From: JARYMI01 sp037444845
Lineage (GTDB): Bacteria; Acidobacteriota; Aminicenantia; Aminicenantales; UBA8522
Reading direction: 5' to 3'
Assembly: GCA_037444845.1 (NCBI GenBank)
Contig: JBBILQ010000006.1
Span: forward strand, 1 to 64,000
DNA length: 64,000 bases
Of the stretch, positions 43,814-51,889 are shown one piece after another. Position numbers and translations under genes: made by a program. The first letter of the stretch is position 1, and every line of letters starts with the position of its first letter. The notes under the pieces were generated by a model that did no database searches, was not told the origin of the DNA, and saw only the letters and a program-made list of their open reading frames with translations.

Positions 43814-46213
43814 TCACGTCCTTCCCTTGACGTACTTATCAAACCATTCGAACATCTCAGCCAGGACATGGAGCACGGATTCCCTGGCTGAATAGCCGTG
43901 GCTCTCATGGGGAAGCAGGACAAGCCGGGCCGTGGCGCCGTGGCCTTTAAGAGCATGGAAGAGACGTTCGGACTGGATTGGGAAGGTTCCGGAATTGTTG
44001 TCCGCTTCTCCATGGACGAGAAGGATCGGCTCGTTGATCTTGTGGGCGTGCATGAACGGCGAGACCTTAAAATAGATCTCGGGCGCTTCCCAGAGGGTCC
44101 GGCGCTCGCTCTGGAACCCGAATGGCGTCAAAGTCCGGTTGTAGGCTCCGCTCCGGGCTATGCCCGCCGCGAACAGGTCGCAGTGAGCCAGCAAGTTGGC
44201 GGTCATGAAAGCTCCATAGCTGTGGCCGCCGATTCCGACACGGCGGGCATCTCCCACCCCCATAGCCTCAAGGGTGTCGATAGCCGCTTTGGCATTGGCG
44301 ACAATTTGATCAACGAAGGTGTCGTTTACTGTCTTTGGGTCTCCGACGACAGGCATCTGCGCGTTGTCCAACACGGCATACCCCTGGGTCAAGAAGAAAA
44401 GCTGGGAAGTGCCGCGGAAAAAAGTGAAACGGTGGGGCGAGCCCCTGACCTGGCCGGCCACGCGGGCATCCGTGTATTCAAGGGGATAGGCCCAGACGAC
44501 GACGGGCAATTTTTCTCCTTCCTTGTACCCGGGCGGCAAATAAAGCGTGCCCGAAAGATCGACCCCGTCAGCCCTCTTGTATTTGATAAGCTCCTTCTTC
44601 ATTCCGGTAAGCTGAGGAGCTGGGTCCTTGAAATCTGTCAGAGCCCGGCGTTTCTTTAACCTAAGGTTGAGAAGGTAATAGTTAGGCGGTTCTGTCCTTG
44701 ATTCTGAGCTGATGATGATCTGGTCCCTGGAGTTTAGAGAAAAATCGACGAAGACTTCGTACCGGCCGGGCTGGCAGCGGAATAACCTTGTCTTGGCCAT
44801 TGTATGCAGGTTCATCCTGTCCAGGAAAGGGCGGTCTCCCTCAGGGCTGGCGCCGCTCCCGGCCAAGTAAATTATGTCTTTATCCTGAAGGGCGATGCGC
44901 TCGCCGGCCGGGGTGACGACCGTCACCGGCCGGCCCGGGTCATTGTACTGGTCGCGGACGCTCAGGTCGAAGACTTTTCGGGGCTGGGTTTCCGGATGGC
45001 TGAAATCCATCAGAAAGGTTGTTCGCCACTGCTTTTTCCAGCTAAAGTCGGAGACAAGCGCCAGGCCTTTCCTGCCCAGCCAGGTCGTGGCCGCATACCG
45101 CTCCGGCGTCTTGCCGATTTCACGGGGATCGTCCTTAAAAGGCGCTTCGAGGCTTTTCAGCCCATCCCTGAAGGGGACGTCTATTTCAGGATTTCCTTCG
45201 TCGAGAGCTTCCACCCAGACGAGACTGGCCGGACGGAGTGGCTGCCAGTGCGCTCTCCGAGGCCCTTTTTCCACGCCGTTGATCGGGATTTCATCAGCCA
45301 CCGGGAGGTCGGCGATGAGACGGATGAGCTTCCCCTCCTTGTCCCAAACCTCTAACGAACGGGCAAAGTTGTAAAAAGGCACGCTGTAAGAAAACGGCTT
45401 CTTGATCCTGGATACCAGAATGTAGTTTCCATCCGGAGAAGGCGAGTTCTCCAGGTAGATGCCGGGCGGACCGACATCCCGGGTCTGACCGCTGCCAACG
45501 TCGATTTCGACAATCCGGGAGGTGGCATAATACTCGAACAAAGCTTCATCGTGGGGGTTCTCAAGGAGGTCCTGATAGGTCCAGACCTTGGAAAACTTGC
45601 CCGAGGTATGCTGGACGTTCGGGCCTGCCGGGACAAGCGGCTTGTCAGGTGGTTTTCCTCGCCCCTCAGGGACAAGGTTGACCAGAAGGCGCCGGTTGTC
45701 AGGAAGCCAGGTGAATCCTGAGCCCAGCACGGCATTGACCCGGGCAGGTGCGAGCTGCCTGGCCTGGCCGGCCACTACATCAATTAGCCAGAGTTCAACG
45801 CCAGTATCCAGATAGCGACAGAAGGCAATCCGTTTCCCGTCATGAGACCACTCGGGAAACCCCATTTTGATCCCGTCGGGAAGGGAAATCTTGCGGGCCG
45901 AACCGTCCTTGACGGCGACCAGCGTCAAAGCCGTATAAAAAGTTAGCTGCTGTTGGCTGTTGTTACCCGGCGTAATCCGCATCCCGGCCAGACGGAGCAG
46001 CGGCTGGGAGAGATAGGAGATGGACGGCATGGTCTCGTAATCTGCCAAAAGAAGCAGGTCTCGGGCAGGGCTGGTGAAAGATCGCGGAAAAGGCGGAGCA
46101 TCGAGGATATCGATGACTTCCTGAGGCGGCCGCTTGTAAGGTTCCTGAGCCAAAAGCGCACAACCGGCGATCAAGATCGCCAGAACAAGGCTTAGACACA
46201 GTCCTTTTTTCAT
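43814..46213 (-). CDS. Exported S9-family (acylaminoacyl/glutamyl-type) peptidase
   Basis: This protein of 799 residues has a lipoprotein-like signal (VLAILIAGCALLAQEP). The propeller half includes LPDGIKMGFPEWSHDGKRIAF. The alpha/beta-hydrolase domain has the nucleophile motif GIGGHSYGAFMTANLLAH (Ser near residue 667), the Asp in LVHGEADNNSG and the His in LPHESHGYS. Sequence style resembles glutamyl endopeptidase-like S9 enzymes (SYLSQPLLRLAGMRI start). It acts outside the cytoplasm on peptides. It is divergent from the phosphatase operon. Two S9 peptidases in the window suggest protein-degrading metabolism. Confidence 0.9.
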   Translation of the reverse strand: MKKGLCLSLVLAILIAGCALLAQEPYKRPPQEVIDILDAPPFPRSFTSPARDLLLLADYETMPSISYLSQPLLRLAGMRITPGNNSQQQLTFYTALTLVAVKDGSARKISLPDGIKMGFPEWSHDGKRIAFCRYLDTGVELWLIDVVAGQARQLAPARVNAVLGSGFTWLPDNRRLLVNLVPEGRGKPPDKPLVPAGPNVQHTSGKFSKVWTYQDLLENPHDEALFEYYATSRIVEIDVGSGQTRDVGPPGIYLENSPSPDGNYILVSRIKKPFSYSVPFYNFARSLEVWDKEGKLIRLIADLPVADEIPINGVEKGPRRAHWQPLRPASLVWVEALDEGNPEIDVPFRDGLKSLEAPFKDDPREIGKTPERYAATTWLGRKGLALVSDFSWKKQWRTTFLMDFSHPETQPRKVFDLSVRDQYNDPGRPVTVVTPAGERIALQDKDIIYLAGSGASPEGDRPFLDRMNLHTMAKTRLFRCQPGRYEVFVDFSLNSRDQIIISSESRTEPPNYYLLNLRLKKRRALTDFKDPAPQLTGMKKELIKYKRADGVDLSGTLYLPPGYKEGEKLPVVVWAYPLEYTDARVAGQVRGSPHRFTFFRGTSQLFFLTQGYAVLDNAQMPVVGDPKTVNDTFVDQIVANAKAAIDTLEAMGVGDARRVGIGGHSYGAFMTANLLAHCDLFAAGIARSGAYNRTLTPFGFQSERRTLWEAPEIYFKVSPFMHAHKINEPILLVHGEADNNSGTFPIQSERLFHALKGHGATARLVLLPHESHGYSARESVLHVLAEMFEWFDKYVKGRT

Positions 46214-46248
46214 GATGAACTCTCCTTTAATACAATCTCCAAGGTCTA

Positions 46249-46277
46249 TTTATATCGAAGAGAAGCCCGGATTTCAA
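46249..46277 (-). promoter_or_regulatory. Sigma70 promoter of the S9 peptidase gene
   Basis: On the minus strand: TTGAAA, 17 bases, TATAAA, followed by a leader with AAAGGAGAG before the ATG at 46213. Confidence 0.75.
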
Positions 46278-46290
46278 TCAAAAGCGGCGA

Positions 46291-46318
46291 TTGACAATGT
46301 TTTCCTTTTATCTATGAT
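46291..46318 (+). promoter_or_regulatory. Sigma70 promoter of the phosphatase-kinase-NTT operon
   Basis: TTGACA, 16 bases, TATGAT. The predicted start is near 46325, with AAGGGAAAA before the ATG at 46348. It is 13 bases from the divergent peptidase promoter. Confidence 0.75.
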
Positions 46319-46347
46319 AGATAAAGAGGCTCCCGATTAAGGGAAAA

Positions 46348-47499
46348 ATGACCACCTCTTCAGGACACCGAGGCAACTGCTCGCTCCTTGCTTTTATTTT
46401 TCTCTTTGTTGCCCTTTTCGGCTGCGCTTCTGGAGCCTCCATTCCCTGCCAGTGGACCGGTGTCGGGAAGATCGTGGCTGTCGGTGACCTTCACGGCGAC
46501 TACGAGAATTTTGTCAAAATCCTCAAACGCACCCGTATCGTCGATGAGGCACTTCATTGGAAGGCGGGAAGGACGCATCTCGTTCAGACAGGCGACATCA
46601 TGGACAGGGGATCAGACGCTCGCAAAATTTTCGACCTGTTGATGCGACTGGAGAAGGAAGCTGAGCAAGCCTGCGGCAAGGTCCATGTGCTCTTCGGCAA
46701 TCACGAAGAGATGAATATCACCGGTATCGCCTTCCGCTATCCTGACTACGTAACCGTGGACCAGTTCATCAATTTCCTGCCTGATGGGTACCGTCAACGA
46801 AAAGAAAACGAACTCCGGAGAAAAATCGTCAACCTTCAATTGAGTGGCAACGACAATGAGCTAAACAGAGCCGTCAGCGAATTCTGGAACAGGTTGAGGA
46901 AAGACCCGAATGGCCAGCGCCAATACCTTGTCAACTTCAACCGGACGTACGGCTCCTGGCTCCTCAAGAAAAATGCTGTCATCAAGATCAACGGCATCAT
47001 TTTTGTCCACGGCGGAATCAGCGAGAGATTTTCCAAGTGGAAAATCGAGGACATCAACGACCGGCTTCGTTTCGAACTTGCCGATCTGCGCCAGGAAGCT
47101 GAGACCGGCAGGCCGTCGAACCTCCAGAGACGACAGGTCGTTTACGATGAGTATGGTCCTCTCTGGTACAGGGAACTGGCCTCGGTTGCCGAGGAGGACC
47201 TGAGAGATGAAGTGAACAGGATCCTGGCCAACCTGGCTGCCGAGAAGATCGTCATCGCCCACACGCCGCGAATAGCCGCCACAAAGGAGGAGATGAAGCG
47301 TTTTGACGGAAAAGTCTGGGTTGTCGACACGGGCATTTCAAGGGCTTACGGCGGTCGTCTGAGCGCTCTGATTATTGAAAACGGGGAATTCACCGTTTGG
47401 GGGGAAAACCATGAAACCATCGAAAACGCGGACGCTCTTCATCCTTGCTTTCTTTTTATCCTGTCCGGGAGTTTGGCCGGGTTTCGGGCTGGCCGGTGA
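46348..47499 (+). CDS. Exported PPP-type metallophosphatase (Shelph-like)
   Basis: This protein of 383 residues has an N-terminal hydrophobic segment ending in a Cys (FLFVALFGCASGA), consistent with a lipoprotein signal. Calcineurin-like metal motifs are complete: GDLHGDY (46-52), GDIMDRG (82-88), GNHE (117-120), FVHGG near 220 and IAHTPR near 300. The pattern resembles the bacterial Shelph-type protein phosphatases, which face the periplasm. It overlaps the next gene by 89 bases; the last 30 or so residues are in the overlap. The next gene encodes a kinase-fold protein, so the two look like an opposing pair. Confidence 0.85.
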   Translation: MTTSSGHRGNCSLLAFIFLFVALFGCASGASIPCQWTGVGKIVAVGDLHGDYENFVKILKRTRIVDEALHWKAGRTHLVQTGDIMDRGSDARKIFDLLMRLEKEAEQACGKVHVLFGNHEEMNITGIAFRYPDYVTVDQFINFLPDGYRQRKENELRRKIVNLQLSGNDNELNRAVSEFWNRLRKDPNGQRQYLVNFNRTYGSWLLKKNAVIKINGIIFVHGGISERFSKWKIEDINDRLRFELADLRQEAETGRPSNLQRRQVVYDEYGPLWYRELASVAEEDLRDEVNRILANLAAEKIVIAHTPRIAATKEEMKRFDGKVWVVDTGISRAYGGRLSALIIENGEFTVWGENHETIENADALHPCFLFILSGSLAGFRAGR

Positions 47500-48211
47500 A
47501 GAACTGAGCGAGCAGCAAAAAGAGGAGATTTTTCTCCGCAAAGCTCGAGTCGTCGAGGTGGACAAGAACGAGGTCGGGGGGAGGACAGCGCCCTGGATCG
47601 TCACCCTCGACGACGGGGAAAAAAGACAGAGGGCTATCTTCAAGCATGTGGACAGCCGGAGGCCCCAGCCCACTCCGGACAGCTATAAGTACGAGCTGGC
47701 TGCCTATGAGCTCGCCAAGCTCCTGGGTACCGGAATTGTTCCTCCTGTCGTCGAGAGGGAGGTCGGCGGCCGAAAAGGCTCTCTCCAGGTCTTTCTCGAA
47801 AACTGCCTCAAGGAAAAGGACAGGCAAAGAAGAAAAATCGAGCCCCCCGACCCCAAGAGCCTCGCGGATGCACTGGAAGAAGTCAGGGTCTTCGAAAATC
47901 TCGTCTACGACGTCTGCCTGGACGCGGATGATATCTGGATTCATAAGGACAACTGGACCGTGTGCCGGGTTGACTTCTCCGAGGCGTTTTTCCCCTCGGA
48001 TGAACTTCTTCAGGACTGCGCCATCACTCGTTGCTCTAAAAGATTTTATCAAGGGTTGTTAGAATTAGAAGATAAGACAATCGCCTCTTCTCTCGCGCCT
48101 TATTTAAACAGGGAAGAAATCAAAGCTCTTCTCCAGAGAAAAAACCTCATTATCGAAAAAATCCGGAAATTGATTGAAGAAAAAGGCGAACAGGCCGTGC
48201 TTTTTTCCTAA
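47411..48211 (+). CDS. Exported Fam20/PI3K-like kinase-fold protein, catalytic loop lost (pseudokinase candidate)
   Basis: This protein of 266 residues has a signal peptide (RTLFILAFFLSCPGVWPGFG). RAIFKHVDSRRPQPTPDSYK, then YELAAYELAKLLGTGIVPPV, matches the ATP-Lys and C-helix Glu region of Fam20/HipA/PI3K-like kinases (Lys78, Glu95). In the paralogues the catalytic loop reads NDDRxxxN or NEDRHxxN, but here the same place reads VYDVCLDADDIWIH, with the Asp-Arg and Asn gone. The later metal-type Asp188 (RVDFSEAF) remains. It is probably a pseudokinase or binds nucleotide only. The ATG at 47411 is chosen for the signal peptide. The NTT gene follows after 23 bases. Confidence 0.7.
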   Translation: MKPSKTRTLFILAFFLSCPGVWPGFGLAGEELSEQQKEEIFLRKARVVEVDKNEVGGRTAPWIVTLDDGEKRQRAIFKHVDSRRPQPTPDSYKYELAAYELAKLLGTGIVPPVVEREVGGRKGSLQVFLENCLKEKDRQRRKIEPPDPKSLADALEEVRVFENLVYDVCLDADDIWIHKDNWTVCRVDFSEAFFPSDELLQDCAITRCSKRFYQGLLELEDKTIASSLAPYLNREEIKALLQRKNLIIEKIRKLIEEKGEQAVLFS

Positions 48212-48234
48212 GAATAGATCGACGGAAAGGAGGG

Positions 48235-49608
48235 ATGGTGGCGCAACAATACACCTTGTTTTATCGCTTCCTCAAGCTCTTTACCGACATCAGGTCCGGA
48301 GAGGCGGCCAAAGCTTCTCTTTTATTCCTCAACAGTTTTCTTATCATGTTCGGTTATTATCAGATCAAGCCGATTCGCGAAGGCCTCCTCCTGGCCGCCC
48401 ATCCCGCCACGATCAAGAGCTATTTGGCCATCCCCCAGGCAATTCTTCTTATCTTTGTCGTCAAGGCTTTCGCCAGAGTTGCCTCCCGCTTCCCGCGCCA
48501 CCTTTTAATTACCTACGCGACGCTCTTCTGTATCTCCAACCTGGTCCTTTTCAACGTCATGAATTTGGCCGGAGTGAGCGTGGCGGTCATGGGCATCGTT
48601 TTTTTCGTCTGGATCGGGATGTACAACTGGTTCATCCCTGCCCAGTTCTGGGGTTTTGCCAACGACATGTACTCGGAAGACGCTGGCAAGCGGCTCTTCC
48701 CGATGATCGCTTTCGGGGCGACATTGGGGGGAGTTTTGGGCCCGATTGTCGCCAAAAAACTTGTCCCCAACTTTGGCTCTTATGGCATGATGCTGGTTAC
48801 GTCATCGATCCTTACGGCCTGTATTATCCTGACCTGGATCATTCATAAAAGAGACCTCGGGGAAGCCCGTCAGCTCCTCATCTCTACGGGCAAACCCCCA
48901 GAAACAAAGATCAAAGAGAAACCTCTGGACAAAAGCGGCGGTTTTCGGCTGATCTTCCAGAGCCGTTATCTTCTTCTCATCGCCTGCGTCATAGGGCTTT
49001 ACAACTTCATTAATTCCCTGGGCGAGTACATGTTCAGTGACCTGCAGCGGAGCGCCGCTCTGAGGGCGCTCGGGACTGCTGCCACCGGAACTATTGACCT
49101 GCAGAATTATATTTCCTCGGCCTTCGCTGGCTACCAGGGGCTGACGAACCTGCTCACCATGCTCATCCAGCTTTTCCTTGTTTCCCGGATTTTCCGCTAC
49201 GTCGGCATCAGCGGCGCCCTCCTCTTCCTGCCGATGATCGCTCTGGGAGGCTATGGGTATGTCACGTTCGGGGCCTCGCTCCTTTTCCTCAAGTGGATCA
49301 AAGCCTTTGAGAACGCGACCGATTATTCGCTGATGAGGACGACCCGGGCGGCCCTTTTCCTGATCACAAAAAGAGAAGAAAAATACAAAGCTCAGATGGC
49401 CACCGAGACGTTTTTTGTGCGCGCCGGGGACTCAGTCCAGGCAATCGCGGTCTGGGTGGGAACAACTTACTTCGCTCTTTCGATTGAAGGCTTTGCCGTG
49501 ATCAATGTCGCCTGCATCCTCGTCTGGATTTTTCTCACTGTTCTCATCATCCGAGAGTACAAGAAGAAAAAGACGCTCGCGCTTCAGGGGAAAGAGCCCA
49601 TTAGCTAG
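48235..49608 (+). CDS. NTT-type nucleotide translocase without HEAT repeats
   Basis: This membrane protein of 457 residues has about twelve hydrophobic segments. NTT hallmarks are IMFGYYQIKPIREGLLLAA, QFWGFANDMYSEDAGKRLFP and the late YSLMRTTRAALFLITKREEK. It lacks the HEAT tail of the 36-41 kb pair. NTT proteins swap ATP for ADP or carry nucleotides or NAD; in intracellular bacteria they steal host ATP. Being the third gene of a phosphatase/kinase-like operon, it could supply nucleotide to the periplasm; that is inference. GGAAAGGAGGG sits so close to the ATG at 48235 that the GTG at 48238 may be the true start. Confidence 0.85.
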   Translation: MVAQQYTLFYRFLKLFTDIRSGEAAKASLLFLNSFLIMFGYYQIKPIREGLLLAAHPATIKSYLAIPQAILLIFVVKAFARVASRFPRHLLITYATLFCISNLVLFNVMNLAGVSVAVMGIVFFVWIGMYNWFIPAQFWGFANDMYSEDAGKRLFPMIAFGATLGGVLGPIVAKKLVPNFGSYGMMLVTSSILTACIILTWIIHKRDLGEARQLLISTGKPPETKIKEKPLDKSGGFRLIFQSRYLLLIACVIGLYNFINSLGEYMFSDLQRSAALRALGTAATGTIDLQNYISSAFAGYQGLTNLLTMLIQLFLVSRIFRYVGISGALLFLPMIALGGYGYVTFGASLLFLKWIKAFENATDYSLMRTTRAALFLITKREEKYKAQMATETFFVRAGDSVQAIAVWVGTTYFALSIEGFAVINVACILVWIFLTVLIIREYKKKKTLALQGKEPIS

Positions 49609-49807
49609 TGTCCCGTCTCGCAATTCTCTTTCCAAAGTCCTCTCCAAAGACGGGACACTTCCAGGGGGGAGTCAAGCTCCCCCCTCGGCGCTTCGCACTG
49701 CTCTGCTGACCCCCTGAGGGGAACGACGCCGTCCCCCTCAAACTCCCCCGCGGAGGCGCGTCTTTGGGGATCATTCCAAAGCCAAATTACTTGCGAGACG
49801 CACCACT
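49607..49807. repeat. Second MITE-like element with terminal inverted repeats
   Basis: The left end AGTGTCCCGTCTCGCAA and the right end TTGCGAGACGCACCACT are inverted copies, 14 of 17 positions matching. Inside, AGTGTCCCGTCT also pairs perfectly with AGACGGGACACT at 49648-49659. The middle is C/G-rich (CCAGGGGGGAGTC, GTCCCCCTCAAACTCCCCC). The left end overlaps the last two bases of the NTT stop codon. No transposase is encoded. Confidence 0.7.
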
Positions 49808-49822
49808 GATGGCTGCGGAGCC

Positions 49823-50662
49823 TCAGCGCTTCCGCAAGTCTTTGACCTTGATGATTCCCCCCGAATCCTGGACGATGAAGAGGAAGCCCTCGTCATCCCG
49901 GCAGATCCCTTCCTGGTCATTCCCGAGGAAGGCATACTCTTTGATGAGCTTCCCGTCCAGCGTAATCTCCACGAAAATGTTGTCGGCATCGTTGACGATA
50001 TTCAGATGCTTTGTCTTGAAGTCGTAGTACATGCCGGCCGGGTCATCCATCTTAAAAGGCAATACCCGGATGATCTTCGCTTCGACTTCCGGTGCCTGAC
50101 TCGATTTCAGCGGAACGAATACTTCCATGATCACGGGCGGGTCCCACTGGTTGCCAACATAAAACGTGCCGCCCTCGGGATGGTTTTCGTCAGGAACGAA
50201 GGCGATCGATTCAATCCCGTTGTCATAGTCATCGGTCTGCTTCTGGAGAAAATTCGGGTTTCCCTGGAACTCCCGGCTAATCGGAAACCTTCTTGCCACC
50301 TCTCCCCTATCGGGGTCAAACTCGAGGATGACGTCGTCTCCTTCGACGGCGATATACAGGAGCCCGGTCCGGGGAACAACCGTGATAGCCTCAAGGTCCC
50401 CCTTGATCTCCCAGGTTGCCACCAGCGTTCCGTCTCGGTTTATCTCGAAAACGAAACCTTCGTCGCTGACGACAAAAAGCGTGTTCCGCTGAGGATGATA
50501 GCAGATGCACGATGGCTCAGGGATGCGCTGCTTGTCGATGTCGCCGCCGAACCCGTGGACATCGAGCCAGAGATAGGGAAAGCGAATGCTCGGGGAATAC
50601 TTGGGTTGGCCGCAAACGATAAAAAAGAGGGCCAACGCTCCTAAGAAGGCGGCTTTTTTCAT
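49823..50662 (-). CDS. SdiA-regulated/esterase-like beta-propeller lipoprotein
   Basis: This protein of 279 residues has a lipoprotein signal (AALGALALFFIVCGQPK-like start). It then shows propeller-type repeats: PSCICYHPQRNTLFVVSDEG, ITVVPRTGLLYIAVEGDD, IAFVPDENHPEGGTFYVGNQ, HLNIVNDADNIFVEITLDG and EGICRDDEGFLFIVQDSGG. This spacing is that of the SdiA-regulated domain family, whose function is not known. GAGGAAAAA precedes the chosen ATG at 50662. It is convergent to the NTT gene and divergent from the kinase genes. Confidence 0.75.
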   Translation of the reverse strand: MKKAAFLGALALFFIVCGQPKYSPSIRFPYLWLDVHGFGGDIDKQRIPEPSCICYHPQRNTLFVVSDEGFVFEINRDGTLVATWEIKGDLEAITVVPRTGLLYIAVEGDDVILEFDPDRGEVARRFPISREFQGNPNFLQKQTDDYDNGIESIAFVPDENHPEGGTFYVGNQWDPPVIMEVFVPLKSSQAPEVEAKIIRVLPFKMDDPAGMYYDFKTKHLNIVNDADNIFVEITLDGKLIKEYAFLGNDQEGICRDDEGFLFIVQDSGGIIKVKDLRKR

Positions 50663-50812
50663 TTTTTCCTCTCTCAAAGCATGTTTATCGTGAATATCCT
50701 CACAGAAAAAGATTCGATCATCATGAGCAATGACGGGATTTGTCCCGCCATGGAAAAGAGGAATTTATCTTATTGAGAAATCCCTGTCAATGATATCGGG
50801 CAAAAATACGAG

Positions 50813-50841
50813 TTGATTTTTTGCCGCCAGATAATTATCAT
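50813..50841 (+). promoter_or_regulatory. Sigma70 promoter of the first intact kinase-like gene
   Basis: TTGATT, 17 bases, TATCAT, with a leader of about 40 bases ending AAAGGGAG before the ATG at 50889. Confidence 0.7.
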
Positions 50842-50888
50842 AATCGCATCGAAGAACAGGGGAAAAGTGACCCAAAGGGAGAGTCTCC

Positions 50889-51725
50889 ATGATCAGAAAA
50901 TGGATCGTCGGGACGGTTTTCTTGCTCGCTCTTTCGTCCGCTTATCCGGTTGACGCCCAGTTCACCGCCGAGGAGATCGCACAGAGACCATTCTGGGAGG
51001 AATTCCTCAAGACGGCCGAGATCGTCCGGGCCGAAGAGATCGGCGAGGGTGTGACCAAACCGCTGAGGCTTTATTTAAAAAAAGACGGAATAGAAGCAAG
51101 CGGCGCCTGGAAGAACCCGCGGGGAATGCAGCAAGGGTTTCTCGAAGGGTGGCAGTACGAAATCGCCGCCTACGAGCTCGACAAGCTCATCGGGCTGAAC
51201 ATGGTGCCGCCGTATGTGGAAAGGGAGTTCAACGGCAAGCCCGGAGCTCTTTCCCTCTGGGTGACCAGCCAGTACAGCCTGCTCAAAATCATGGAGCAAA
51301 AAATCGAAATCCCCAAGGAAGTCTTGAAACAGGCAGATGACATGAAATACCTTACCAGAGCCTGGGACTCCCTCATCGCCAACGACGACAGGACTCAGCA
51401 GAACATCCTCTACACCAATGACTGGCGGACCATCATCTTCGACCACTCGCGCGCTTTCCGCTCCACCAAGGAACACACAGAGAGGCTGATGAACGGAAAA
51501 AACGGGCTGAAGAAGTTCGCCGACGGCCGGCCCATCCTCTTCCGGCGGCTCCCCCGGGCCTTCGTCGAGGCGGTGAAAACGCTAACCTACCAGAGCATCA
51601 AAGGCGCTGTCGGGCCCTGCCTGACGGACAAGGAGATCGAGGCCGTCATGAAACGCAAAATCCTTCTTCTATCTGAAATCGAAGAGATGATCAAAGAAAG
51701 CGGCGAGGCCAATGTTCTTTATTGA
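50889..51725 (+). CDS. Exported Fam20/PI3K-like kinase-fold protein, catalytic motifs intact
   Basis: This protein of 278 residues has a signal peptide ending VDA/QF. QFTAEEIAQRPFWEEFLK is shared with the next paralogue. The ATP-Lys75 lies in GAWKNP, and the C-helix Glu91 in YEIAAYELDKLIGLNMVPPY, which is strikingly like the Fam20 stretch EIAAFHLDRxxxxxRVPP. The catalytic loop is NDDRTQQN (Asp167, Arg168, Asn172) and the metal Asp185 lies in FDHSRAF. All key residues are therefore present. It is expected to phosphorylate a protein or other target outside the cytoplasm; substrate unknown. HipA/PI3K-type assignment is the alternative. It has its own promoter. Confidence 0.72.
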   Translation: MIRKWIVGTVFLLALSSAYPVDAQFTAEEIAQRPFWEEFLKTAEIVRAEEIGEGVTKPLRLYLKKDGIEASGAWKNPRGMQQGFLEGWQYEIAAYELDKLIGLNMVPPYVEREFNGKPGALSLWVTSQYSLLKIMEQKIEIPKEVLKQADDMKYLTRAWDSLIANDDRTQQNILYTNDWRTIIFDHSRAFRSTKEHTERLMNGKNGLKKFADGRPILFRRLPRAFVEAVKTLTYQSIKGAVGPCLTDKEIEAVMKRKILLLSEIEEMIKESGEANVLY

Positions 51726-51775
51726 GGCCGCGGGGATCTTGTGACCAGCAGTCGCTCAAGGGGGGAAAGTTTTTC

Positions 51776-51805
51776 TTGGCAGGTTGCCGCTTTGGCCAGT
51801 ATAAG
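51776..51805 (+). promoter_or_regulatory. Promoter of the second intact kinase-like gene
   Basis: TTGGCA, then GTATAA after 17 or TATAAG after 18 bases. AGAAAGGAGGG precedes the ATG at 51890. Confidence 0.5.
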
Positions 51806-51889
51806 TCCCTATTTCCTCATCTTTTCCCCGGTGAAAAAGATGAAGGAGATGGGGCTTTGAAGTAAGATGAGAAGAAGAAAGGAGGGATC

